64,000 nucleotides of DNA. Origin: Kribbella jiaozuonensis (GTDB taxonomy: Bacteria > Actinomycetota > Actinomycetes > Propionibacteriales > Kribbellaceae). Every line of letters begins with the position of its first letter. Positions within the stretch are counted from its first letter, which is position 1. The stretch spans positions 62,001-126,000 of the forward strand of contig NZ_SZPZ01000001.1 in the NCBI RefSeq assembly GCF_005233875.1. Reading direction: 5' to 3'. Made by a program: the position numbers and the translations under genes. Under the pieces are notes generated by a model, which worked only from the letters and a program-made list of their open reading frames with translations, made no database searches and had not been told where the DNA came from. Positions 41,360-48,771 of the stretch are shown piece after piece.

Positions 41360-41989
41360 TCATTGCTTGATCGGGGCGCCGGTCTTCTCCTGGAGTTCGT
41401 CGAAGGTGACGCAGTCGGCGAGCTCGACCAGCTGCAGGCCGTCGTCGGTGATGTCGAGTACGGCGAGATCCGTGATGATCCGGTTCACCACGCCACGCCC
41501 GGTGTACGGCAGGTCGCACTCCTCGAGGATCTTGTGCGAACCGTCCTTGGCGACGTGCTCCATCAGCACGATCACCCGCTTGGCGCCGTGCACGAGGTCC
41601 ATCGCGCCGCCCATGCCCTTGACCATCTTGCCGGGGATCATCCAGTTGGACAGGTCACCCTTGGCCGAGACCTGCATCGCGCCGAGGATGGCCGCGTCGA
41701 TCGCCCCGCCGCGGATCATCCCGAACGACAGCGACGAGTCGAAGAACGACGCGCCGGGGAGCGTCGTGACGGTCTCCTTGCCGGCGTTGATCAGGTCCGG
41801 ATCCTCCTCGCCGGCGACTGGGTACGGCCCGACGCCGAGGATGCCGTTCTCGGACTGCAGTACGACGGTGACGCCGTCCGGGATGTAGTTCGGTACCAGC
41901 GTCGGCAGGCCGATCCCGAGGTTCACGTACGAGCCGTCGTCCAGCTCCGTGGCCGCCCGCGCCGCCATCTGCTCACGGGTGAGTGGCAT
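41360..41989 (-). CDS. scoB: 3-oxoacid CoA-transferase subunit B
   Basis: 209 residues, family length. [18 protein letters not shown] and the catalytic Glu in [12 protein letters not shown], then [15 protein letters not shown] and [13 protein letters not shown], are SCOT subunit B marks. With subunit A it moves CoA from succinyl-CoA to a 3-oxoacid such as acetoacetate. Its ATG is 2 bases beyond the scoA stop. Confidence 0.95.
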   Translation of the reverse strand: MPLTREQMAARAATELDDGSYVNLGIGLPTLVPNYIPDGVTVVLQSENGILGVGPYPVAGEEDPDLINAGKETVTTLPGASFFDSSLSFGMIRGGAIDAAILGAMQVSAKGDLSNWMIPGKMVKGMGGAMDLVHGAKRVIVLMEHVAKDGSHKILEECDLPYTGRGVVNRIITDLAVLDITDDGLQLVELADCVTFDELQEKTGAPIKQ

Positions 41990-41991
41990 GC

Positions 41992-42747
41992 TCAGGCCCC
42001 CTTCTGAACGGTGAGCTTCTCGATCCGCTTCTCAATATCCTTGCCGACAGCAACAACACGCTGGACGTAAACGCCCGGCAGGTGGATCGAGTCCGGGTCC
42101 AGCTCACCAGGCTGGACCAGCTCCTCGACCTGCGCGATCGTGACCCGGCCGGCCATCGCGGCCAGCGGGTTGAAGTTGCGCGCGCTGCGGTCGAAGACCA
42201 GGTTGCCGTGGGTGTCGCCCTTGAGCGCGTGCACCAGGCCGAAGTCGGTGGTGATCGAATCCTCCAGCACGTACGTCGTGCCGTTGATCTCCCGCGTCTC
42301 CTTCGGCTCCGACGCCTTCGCGACCGAGCCGTCCGCGTTGTACTTCTGCGGCAGCCCGCCCTCGGCGACCTGCGTACCGACGCCGGCCAGCGTGTAGAAC
42401 GCGGCGATCCCGCAGCCGCCGGCCCGCAGCTTCTCGGCGAGCGTGCCCTGCGGCGTCAGCTCGACCTCCAGCTCGCCGGTCAGGAACTGGCGGGCGAACT
42501 CCTTGTTCTCCCCGACGTACGACGAGGTCATCTTGGCGATCCGCTTGTCCGCGAGCAGGATGCCCAGGCCCCAGTCGTCGACGCCGCAGTTGTTCGACAC
42601 CACGCTGAGCCCGCTCACCCCCTTGTCGTGCAGAGCGCTGATCAGCTGCATCGGGTTGCCGCACAACCCGAAGCCCCCGACCGCGAGGCTCGCCCCGTCC
42701 CCGATGTCCGCCACCGCTTCCTGCGGCGACCCGTACGTCTTGTCCAT
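41992..42747 (-). CDS. scoA: 3-oxoacid CoA-transferase subunit A
   Basis: 251 residues from ATG 42747, preceded by GGAG; the upstream part of the open frame is unrelated. It has [19 protein letters not shown], the subunit-A GGFGLCGxP loop, [29 protein letters not shown] and [18 protein letters not shown]. It forms the CoA-transferase with the B subunit, for ketone-body or 3-oxoadipate-type degradation. Confidence 0.95.
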   Translation of the reverse strand: MDKTYGSPQEAVADIGDGASLAVGGFGLCGNPMQLISALHDKGVSGLSVVSNNCGVDDWGLGILLADKRIAKMTSSYVGENKEFARQFLTGELEVELTPQGTLAEKLRAGGCGIAAFYTLAGVGTQVAEGGLPQKYNADGSVAKASEPKETREINGTTYVLEDSITTDFGLVHALKGDTHGNLVFDRSARNFNPLAAMAGRVTIAQVEELVQPGELDPDSIHLPGVYVQRVVAVGKDIEKRIEKLTVQKGA

Positions 42748-42835
42748 CAGCTGCTCCGTTGCAGTCGTCGGTGCGGATTCGCTCCCGACTCTAACCAGCA
42801 CCACCGCCTGCCGCGATGTGGCTGGCACCACACTG

Positions 42836-43777
42836 CTAGGCGGAGGCTTCGGACGCGTTCAGCACGCGGAGCTCGTGCAGGGCCTCGAAGTGGGCGTCCT
42901 CGAGGTTGGGGAGCGTCAGGACGGCCGAGAGATGGCTACGAGCGGCTGGGACGTTGCCGGAGTACCGGGCTGTGCGGGCCAGTCCCAGTCTGGCCGCGGC
43001 GACGGTCTCCGGGAGGTCTGCGTGCTCGCCGATGGACAGTGCGCGGCTGTAGTCCGCGTGAGCGTCCTCCAGCTTCCCCAGCCGTCGGTAGAGGTCAGCG
43101 CGCTCACACAGCAGCAGCGCGGTCTCCTCAGCCAGGCACAGCTGCTCGGCGAGCTCCAGCGCCTCGGTGGTGATGTCCAGCGGCTCGTCGACGACCTGGC
43201 GGAGCGAGCAGAGGGCCAGGAACATGCCCCAGCGGTCCTCGAGCATCCGGAAGCGGCCCAGCGCCGTACGCAGAGCCTGGGCCGCATCGTCCGGCGCAGC
43301 CGCCGTCAGCCCCGGGTAGCCGCGGCAGAGCTCCACAGCGGCCCGGGTCCAGGCGTCGCCGCTCTCGTTCCGCTCCAACACGTCCTCGACGACATCGGCC
43401 GGCTCGAACGGTCCGAAGACCAGCGACCACAGCAGCACGGTCACGGAGTACTGGAAAGGGCCTGTCGTGGTCAGAACGATCTGCTGGGCGAGCTCCAGCT
43501 GCTCCTGCTCGGCGGACCCGGCGCCGTGGATGACGGCGAGCAGGTACTCCTCGTCCAGCCCGACCGGAACCGTCCGGCCGAGCATGCTGAGTACCCGCTC
43601 CGCCGCGGCCGCAGCCTCGTCCTGGAGCCCGTTGGACCACCAGTACGCCGAGTAACGCGCAACGAGCCGCAGGGCGGTCCGCAGGTCGCTCTCACACGCG
43701 CGCTCGATCGCGCTGACGACCTGGTCCGCCTCCAGACTGTGTGCCTCTCCGGAGCCCCCCAAGTTCACGTACCTCAT
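42836..43777 (-). CDS. TPR-rich protein resembling the C-terminal part of SARP/AfsR-type regulators
   Basis: 313 residues of paired helices (TALRLVARYSAYWWSNGLQDEA, ELCRGYPGLTAAAPDDAAQAL, AELYRRLGKLEDAHADYSRAL-like repeats). This is how the C-terminal TPR region of AfsR/SARP or large LuxR regulators reads, but no DNA-binding or ATPase domain is present. No ribosome site is seen before ATG 43777, so it may be leaderless or start further in. It ends 89 bases before scoA. Confidence 0.7.
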   Translation of the reverse strand: MRYVNLGGSGEAHSLEADQVVSAIERACESDLRTALRLVARYSAYWWSNGLQDEAAAAAERVLSMLGRTVPVGLDEEYLLAVIHGAGSAEQEQLELAQQIVLTTTGPFQYSVTVLLWSLVFGPFEPADVVEDVLERNESGDAWTRAAVELCRGYPGLTAAAPDDAAQALRTALGRFRMLEDRWGMFLALCSLRQVVDEPLDITTEALELAEQLCLAEETALLLCERADLYRRLGKLEDAHADYSRALSIGEHADLPETVAAARLGLARTARYSGNVPAARSHLSAVLTLPNLEDAHFEALHELRVLNASEASA

Positions 43778-43802
43778 TGTTGCGCGGCCCTGTTAACGCC
43801 AC

Positions 43803-43834
43803 GTCACGGGGGTCACGGGGGTCACAGAGGTCAG
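43803..43834. repeat. Four 9-base direct repeats upstream of the TPR gene
   Basis: GTCAC recurs at 43803, 43812 and 43821, and GTCAG at 43830, each followed by GGGG, GGGG or AGAG: a strict 9-base period. They fill the 53-base gap between the CBM9-like gene end and the TPR gene start. Iterated sites like this can bind regulators on one DNA face. Confidence 0.5.
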
Positions 43835-44535
43835 AACCTGAGGACGCCCCAGCGGTCCGGCCGGTGCATGTCCTCGATGCCCTGCGGGGACCAGACCCAG
43901 AACTCGATCTGGTCACCCTTCACGTACGCACCGTCGACGACCTCGTGCGGCCACTCGCACCGCATCAGGTTCATCCGCCACTCGTCACCCGGGTTCGGCG
44001 GGGTCGCCCGGCCCTCGTTGTACGACGCGAGGTCGGCCCACGGTACGGCGAGCTCCACCGACCACGCGGTGTCCGTGTCGGACGGGTCGTTGACCGTACC
44101 GTCGACGTGGATCGCGGTCCGCAGCCCGGGTAGGTTCGTCGGGTCGATCGGCAGGCCGCCGTCGACGTACGGCTTGGGCAGCGTCAGCTCCCAGATCGTG
44201 CCGAGCGGGTTGATCTCGAACTCGTAGTAGTTCAGCCCGTCGCCGTCCGGGTCCAGGAACAGCTCGAAGTTGTTCTCGTGGAAGAGCTTGCTGTTCTTCT
44301 CGGTCATCGTCGACCAGATGTGCGGCTCCTCGAGCAGGCCGCCGACGTACAGGTACCGGTCGTCGTACATCAGCTTCGCCCGGGTCCCGAACCGCGGCGC
44401 GGGGCCGTCGTGGATCGGGACGAAGTCGGTGGTCCAGGGCGCGGCCTCCCAGGCGGGGTCGGTCAGGGTGCCGTCGAGGTTCGGCGCGGTGGTGGTCCGC
44501 GGGCACTCGTAGACGGGCAGGTCAGGCATCGGCAC
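43831..44535 (-). CDS. Carbohydrate-binding family 9-like domain protein
   Basis: About 232-234 residues (ATG 44535 or 44529). It consists of one CBM9-like beta-sandwich: NLDGTLTDPAWEAAPW, LMYDDRYLYVGGLLEEPHIW, NNFELFLDPDGDGLNYYEFE, WSVELAVPWADLASY and RWGVLRF end. No signal peptide, so it is cytosolic or leaves by another route. Similar stand-alone proteins occur in Actinobacteria and Bacteroidetes; ligand unknown. It overlaps the following membrane protein gene by 14 bases. Confidence 0.85.
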   Translation of the reverse strand: MPMPDLPVYECPRTTTAPNLDGTLTDPAWEAAPWTTDFVPIHDGPAPRFGTRAKLMYDDRYLYVGGLLEEPHIWSTMTEKNSKLFHENNFELFLDPDGDGLNYYEFEINPLGTIWELTLPKPYVDGGLPIDPTNLPGLRTAIHVDGTVNDPSDTDTAWSVELAVPWADLASYNEGRATPPNPGDEWRMNLMRCEWPHEVVDGAYVKGDQIEFWVWSPQGIEDMHRPDRWGVLRF

Positions 44536-44926
44536 GCTCCAGCAGTCGGGCGACGAGATTGGCGAGCAGGAAGGTGATCGCGGTCAGCGCCGGTACGACG
44601 GCGATGATCCACGGCGAGTCGAGATGACCGGTCAGGAACGCGACGACGAGCGCCACCATGAACGCGACCCCGAGGAACGGGATCAGCTTCGGATGCGGCA
44701 TCGCGAGCCGGCTGAGGGCGAGGCCGCCGAGCACCATCGTGACGGCCACGATGACCACCAGCAGCGGGAGCCCGAGGGCGCCGCAGTTCGTGGTGTCGCG
44801 GAACCGGTCGCAGCTGCGCTCGCTCAGCCAGACGAAGGCGATCGTCGCGAACCCGCAGAGCAGGCCGACAACGGCCAGGATCAGCGCCGGCGGCAGCGGC
44901 GGGGCGTCGTACCGTCCCTGACTCAT
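44522..44926 (-). CDS. Small membrane protein, four predicted TM segments
   Basis: 134 residues: LILAVVGLLCGFATIAFVWL, LGLPLLVVIVAVTMVLGGLA, LIPFLGVAFMVALVVAFL and WIIAVVPALTAITFLLANL are hydrophobic. A Cys pair (SCDRF...TNCG) lies in the first loop and could form an extracytoplasmic disulfide. No family recognised. Start ATG 44926; it overlaps the CBM9-like gene, so the two are likely co-expressed. Confidence 0.75.
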   Translation of the reverse strand: MSQGRYDAPPLPPALILAVVGLLCGFATIAFVWLSERSCDRFRDTTNCGALGLPLLVVIVAVTMVLGGLALSRLAMPHPKLIPFLGVAFMVALVVAFLTGHLDSPWIIAVVPALTAITFLLANLVARLLERADA

Positions 44927-44935
44927 TCCCGAAGG

Positions 44936-45556
44936 TTATCGGGCTCCCAGGGAGTTCGCGATCGCGTCACGTACGTCGGCGTCGGTGGGCGTGGGCACGC
45001 CGCGTTCGGCCGCGAGCTCGGCCAGCGAGGTCATCGTGACGTCGTGCAGCCCGCAGCTCGTGAACGTGTGAAACACGGTCATGTCGGGGTCGACGTTGAC
45101 CGAGAAGCCGTGACTGGTCACGCCGCGGCGGATCCGCATCCCGATCGAGCACAGCTTCCGGCCGTCCTCGGTCCAGACCCCGACCAGGCTGCTCGCGCCC
45201 TTCGGCGTGTCCCGGCGTACCAGCGGGAAGCCGAGCGAGCCGAGCGCGTCGATCAGCCCGTTCTCCACCCAGCGGACGATGTCGACCGGGCCGCGCTGCT
45301 TGAGGTCGATGACCAGGTACCCGACCAGCTGGCCCGGTCCGTGGTACGTCGCGAAGCCGCCGCGATCCACCGCGATCGCCGGGGTGCCGGCGGGCAGATC
45401 CTCCGGCGACGTCCGCGGCCCGTACGTGATCACCGGCGGATGGCTCAGCAGGAAGAGACGGTCCTCGGCCTTGCCCTCGATCCGCTCCTCGACCCAGCCG
45501 CGCATGTCCTTCGCCGCGACGTCGTACTCGACCTCACCCAGCTCAACTCGCTGCAT
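44936..45556 (-). CDS. lipB: Lipoyl(octanoyl) transferase
   Basis: 206 residues. It moves octanoate from acyl carrier protein to lipoyl domains. The LipB signature is complete: VDRGGFATYHGPGQLVGY, GVWTEDGRKLCSIGMRI with the catalytic Lys, GFSVNVDPD and the nucleophile Cys in FTSCGLHDVT. LipA is not adjacent, unlike in many Actinobacteria. It ends 9 bases before the small membrane protein start. Confidence 0.96.
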   Translation of the reverse strand: MQRVELGEVEYDVAAKDMRGWVEERIEGKAEDRLFLLSHPPVITYGPRTSPEDLPAGTPAIAVDRGGFATYHGPGQLVGYLVIDLKQRGPVDIVRWVENGLIDALGSLGFPLVRRDTPKGASSLVGVWTEDGRKLCSIGMRIRRGVTSHGFSVNVDPDMTVFHTFTSCGLHDVTMTSLAELAAERGVPTPTDADVRDAIANSLGAR

Positions 45557-45565
45557 GCTTTCAGC

Positions 45566-46855
45566 CTAGGCATACGGCGCGCGGTGCAGGATGTCGTACA
45601 GCGTGAGGCGGTCGAGCAGCAGGCCCTCCGGCTGCAGCCACGCCTGGAGCTGGCTGGCCGCGGTCTGGGCGGGCAGGCAGGTGATGGCGGCCTCCGATCC
45701 CAGTGCGGCGGTGATGCCGCCCTGGCCGTCGACGGCGGGGTGGACGACCAGGAAGCCGCGGACCTCGACCGGGGCGAGGCGCTGTCGCCATGCGGCGACG
45801 GCAGCATCCAGACCGGAGACCGGGCTGTCGAGTGGTACGCCGTTCAGCTGCAGCGCACCGTACACGTCCAGTGCGTAGTGCCCCGGCGGTCCGACGACCG
45901 ATGAGATCAGCGCGACGCGGTGGCCGTTGAGAAGAAGGTGGCTGACGGCCATGTCGCCGATCCGCGCGCCGTGGACCAGCTTCGAGGCGGGGAGTGCGTT
46001 GACGACCGGGTCCAGGACACGGGCGGTACGCCTATGGCGCAGTACGTCGGCCGGCGCGAGCCACGCCGTACGCCCGTCGTCCACGAGCGGCTCGCCGGGG
46101 CGGCCCCAGAGGTTGAAGTCGTACGCCGCTGTGGGGTCGATGGTCCGGTCCAACTTGTGCACCTTCGACCAGCGTCCGGTGAGGAAGCGGGTGAGCATCA
46201 GGCCGACGAGCAGGGCGATGATCACGACCCGCTGGAGCGCGGTCGCACCGCTCTTCGAGAAGGGAAACAGCACCAGGAAGTACAGCAGCGCGGTGACGAT
46301 GCCGAACGCCTTGAACACCCGATGCAGCGGAATCCGTTTGCTCCAGTGCGGCGGCATGGCCACCACGATCATCGCGACCGTGCCGACGGCGAAGACGATG
46401 TCCGACACGCCGTTGAGCCCGCCGATGGCGATGATCGCGATGTCCAGCACTGTCAGGACAGCGAGCGACAGCAGCGCCGGCAGTCGCCAACGCCCGAACG
46501 CCGGGACGACCTCGATGCCGCCGGACAGCGGCTCTGGCACCGGCTGCGAGGCCTGCGCCGAGGTCTGGGTCCAGGTGAACGGATCCGGCTCGGGCTCGGG
46601 CTCCGGATCGGGCTGACGGGTGTAGGTCGGTTCTTCGTACGTCGGTGGGCTGTTGCGCGCGTCCAGGGTGCGGTCGTAGGCGGCCCGCTTCGCCGGATCG
46701 CCCAGCGTCGTCCAGGCTTCCTGCACCATCCGGAACAGCGCAGCGTTGCCGCCCTGGTCCGGGTGGACCTGGCGGACCAGGCGCCGGTACGCCGACTTGA
46801 TCTCCGCCGTCGTGGCGGTTCGCTCGACGTTCAGCACCTCGTAGTGGTCAGACAC
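45566..46855 (-). CDS. J-domain membrane protein
   Basis: 429 residues from GTG 46855, which has GGAGG upstream; the frame further upstream runs through the tRNA gene and is false. Residues 1-65 are a J domain with the HPD motif (LVRQVHPDQGG). A Pro/Glu linker follows, then four to five hydrophobic segments at ~125-225 and a ~200-residue C-terminal domain of unknown fold with a nuclease-related (NERD-like) feel (VHGARIGDMAVSHLLLNGHR). It should recruit DnaK to the membrane. Confidence 0.85.
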   Translation of the reverse strand: MSDHYEVLNVERTATTAEIKSAYRRLVRQVHPDQGGNAALFRMVQEAWTTLGDPAKRAAYDRTLDARNSPPTYEEPTYTRQPDPEPEPEPDPFTWTQTSAQASQPVPEPLSGGIEVVPAFGRWRLPALLSLAVLTVLDIAIIAIGGLNGVSDIVFAVGTVAMIVVAMPPHWSKRIPLHRVFKAFGIVTALLYFLVLFPFSKSGATALQRVVIIALLVGLMLTRFLTGRWSKVHKLDRTIDPTAAYDFNLWGRPGEPLVDDGRTAWLAPADVLRHRRTARVLDPVVNALPASKLVHGARIGDMAVSHLLLNGHRVALISSVVGPPGHYALDVYGALQLNGVPLDSPVSGLDAAVAAWRQRLAPVEVRGFLVVHPAVDGQGGITAALGSEAAITCLPAQTAASQLQAWLQPEGLLLDRLTLYDILHRAPYA

Positions 46856-46887
46856 CCCAGCGCACCTCCACAAACAGGCCTGAAGCG

Positions 46888-46925
46888 CACTCAGGGCCAG
46901 CCACCTAAGTGACTGGCCCTGAGTG
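46888..46925 (-). terminator. tRNA-Pro terminator
   Basis: CACTCAGGGCCAG (46888-46900) pairs perfectly over 13 bp with CTGGCCCTGAGTG (46913-46925), 12-base loop, starting one base beyond the tRNA CCA end on the minus strand. Confidence 0.85.
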
Positions 46926-46926
46926 T

Positions 46927-47003
<77 letters not shown>

Positions 47004-47012
47004 AAGTCGCGG

Positions 47013-47963
47013 TTAGCTTACATGGGCCGAGCGTCCGGACGAAATCGGGTTAATCCGTGGGACGAGGGTGAGCAGTGTCGCCTCCGGCCGGCACGCGAAC
47101 CGCACCGGCGCGTACGGCGAAGTACCGAGGCCGGCGGACACGTGCAGGGCAGCCTGGCGGCCGTCGTATCCCCAGGTGGACAGGCCCTTCACCCGAGACG
47201 TGTCGAGGTCGCAGTTGGTCACCAGCGCGCCGTACAGCGGCACTGCCAGCTGGCCGCCGTGCGTGTGACCGGCCAGGACCAGGGGATACCCGTCGCCGAC
47301 GAAGCCGTTCAGGACCCGCTGGTACGGCGCGTGCGTGACGCCGATCGAGAGGTCGGCCGTCGGATCGATCTCCCCGGCGACCTCGTCGTACCGGTCGCGC
47401 TTGATATGCGGGTCGTCGGTGCCGGCGAAGTCGAGGCGTACGCCGTTGACCTTGAGGGTGGCCTTGGCGTTGTTCAGGTCCGTCCAGCCGGCGCCGGTGA
47501 ACGCGCGGCGCATCTCCTCGTACGGCAGGTCGGGGCCGTGCGGCTTGTGGCGCTGTTTGTGGGCCGGGAGCAAGTACTTGCCCGGGTTCTTGAAGTGCGG
47601 CTTCCAGTAGTCGTTGGAGCCGAAGACGAACACGCCGGGCAGGTCCAGCAGGTCGCCGTAGGCACGGAGCAGCGGCCGGACCGAGTCCTCGTGCGAGAGG
47701 TTGTCGCCGGTGTTGACGATCAGGTCGGGCTCGAGCGCGGCGAGCTCGTTCACCCAGCGGATCTTGCGCTCCTGGGTGGGCCAGAGGTGTAGGTCGGACA
47801 GGTGCAGCACCCGGAGGGGCGCCGTACCTTCGGGGAGCACCGGGACGGTGACTCTGCGCAGGGTGAACCAGCGCACCTCGATGGCTGCGGCGTAGGCGAC
47901 ACAGGCGGCGCCTACGGCGGTGACGGCGGCCGTCGTCTTCAGGGCGGTCCTGGCGATGCTCAT
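47013..47963 (-). CDS. Calcineurin-like metallophosphoesterase, membrane-anchored
   Basis: 316 residues from ATG 47963. One N-terminal hydrophobic helix (ALKTTAAVTAVGAACVAYAA), then the metal-site motifs in order: LHLSDLHLWP, NTGDNLSH, FVFGSNDYW, GVTHAPYQ and LAGHTHGGQL. It corresponds by position to Rv3683 of M. tuberculosis, next to ponA2. The active site probably faces outside the membrane; substrate unknown. Confidence 0.92.
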   Translation of the reverse strand: MSIARTALKTTAAVTAVGAACVAYAAAIEVRWFTLRRVTVPVLPEGTAPLRVLHLSDLHLWPTQERKIRWVNELAALEPDLIVNTGDNLSHEDSVRPLLRAYGDLLDLPGVFVFGSNDYWKPHFKNPGKYLLPAHKQRHKPHGPDLPYEEMRRAFTGAGWTDLNNAKATLKVNGVRLDFAGTDDPHIKRDRYDEVAGEIDPTADLSIGVTHAPYQRVLNGFVGDGYPLVLAGHTHGGQLAVPLYGALVTNCDLDTSRVKGLSTWGYDGRQAALHVSAGLGTSPYAPVRFACRPEATLLTLVPRINPISSGRSAHVS

Positions 47964-47989
47964 TTCACCAGCCTGCCACAATCGTGGTC

Positions 47990-48457
47990 ATGTCCAACTC
48001 CGGAATGAAGCAGCGCCTGCACGACGACATGACCGCGGCCCTGAGGGCGCGCGACGAGATCCGCAAGTCGACCCTGCGGATGGCGCTCACCGCGATCACC
48101 AAGGCAGAGGTGGCCGGCAAGGAGGCCCGCGAGCTCAGCGACACCGAGATCGTCGACGTACTCAGCTCCGAGGCGAAGAAGCGCCGCGAATCCGTCATCG
48201 CCTACCGCGACGCCGGCCGCGCCGAGCTCGCCGACAAGGAACAGGCCGAGGCGGACATCCTCGCCGAGTACCTCCCCGAACAACTCACCGAGGACGAGAT
48301 CAAAGCCCTGGTCACCGAAACCATCGCGGCCACCGGCGCCGCCGCCCTGGGCCCCCGAGGCATCGGCAAGGTCATGGGCGCCCTCCAACCCAAGGTCAAG
48401 GGCAAAGCCGACGGCTCCGTGGTCTCAGCCGAAGTAAAGCGCCAACTCGGCGCCTGA
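47990..48457 (+). CDS. GatB/YqeY domain protein
   Basis: 155 residues from ATG 47990. It is the stand-alone YqeY fold: KQRLHDDMTAALRARDEIRKSTLR, KRRESVIAYRDAGRAELADKEQAE, LAEYLPEQLTEDEIK and GKVMGALQPKVKGKADG. Related to the tRNA-binding tail of GatB; precise role unknown. It diverges from the phosphoesterase with 26 bases between starts, so the promoters overlap. Confidence 0.95.
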   Translation: MSNSGMKQRLHDDMTAALRARDEIRKSTLRMALTAITKAEVAGKEARELSDTEIVDVLSSEAKKRRESVIAYRDAGRAELADKEQAEADILAEYLPEQLTEDEIKALVTETIAATGAAALGPRGIGKVMGALQPKVKGKADGSVVSAEVKRQLGA

Positions 48458-48468
48458 TCCGAGCTGCC

Positions 48469-48765
48469 ATGGGGATATGGCTGTACATCCTGAGCGTGCC
48501 GGTGCCCGGGCTCCTCGCCGCGAGCGTTCCGGTACGACGGATGCGCGCGCGAGCTCTCGCGTCCGACGACCTGTGCTGGCGCTACCTGATCCGGGTTCTG
48601 GTCCTGCTCGCGCTCACGTGCGTCGTGGCTGCGATTGCCGCGACGCACGACTACCCGAACAGTCCGATGTACCCGGTGGTCGCGTACGGGCCGGGCCTGG
48701 CACTGGCAGCCGTTCGCCTGGGACTTGAGGCGAAATACGTGCGGCAGGTGCTCGCCGGCCCGTGA
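48469..48765 (+). CDS. Small membrane protein
   Basis: 98 residues from ATG 48469, 11 bases after the YqeY stop. Hydrophobic segments at the N-terminus (IWLYILSVPVPGLLAASVPV), ~45-62 (LLALTCVVAAIAA) and ~72-85. It has no recognised family and no strong ribosome site, but codon bias is consistent with a gene. Confidence 0.55.
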   Translation: MGIWLYILSVPVPGLLAASVPVRRMRARALASDDLCWRYLIRVLVLLALTCVVAAIAATHDYPNSPMYPVVAYGPGLALAAVRLGLEAKYVRQVLAGP

Positions 48766-48771
48766 GCCTTG

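Noticed and set aside
47920..48765. 281-aa plus ORF over yqeY and beyond
   Set aside because: The first two-thirds are a shadow of yqeY; only the part from ATG 48469 is kept as a possible small membrane protein.
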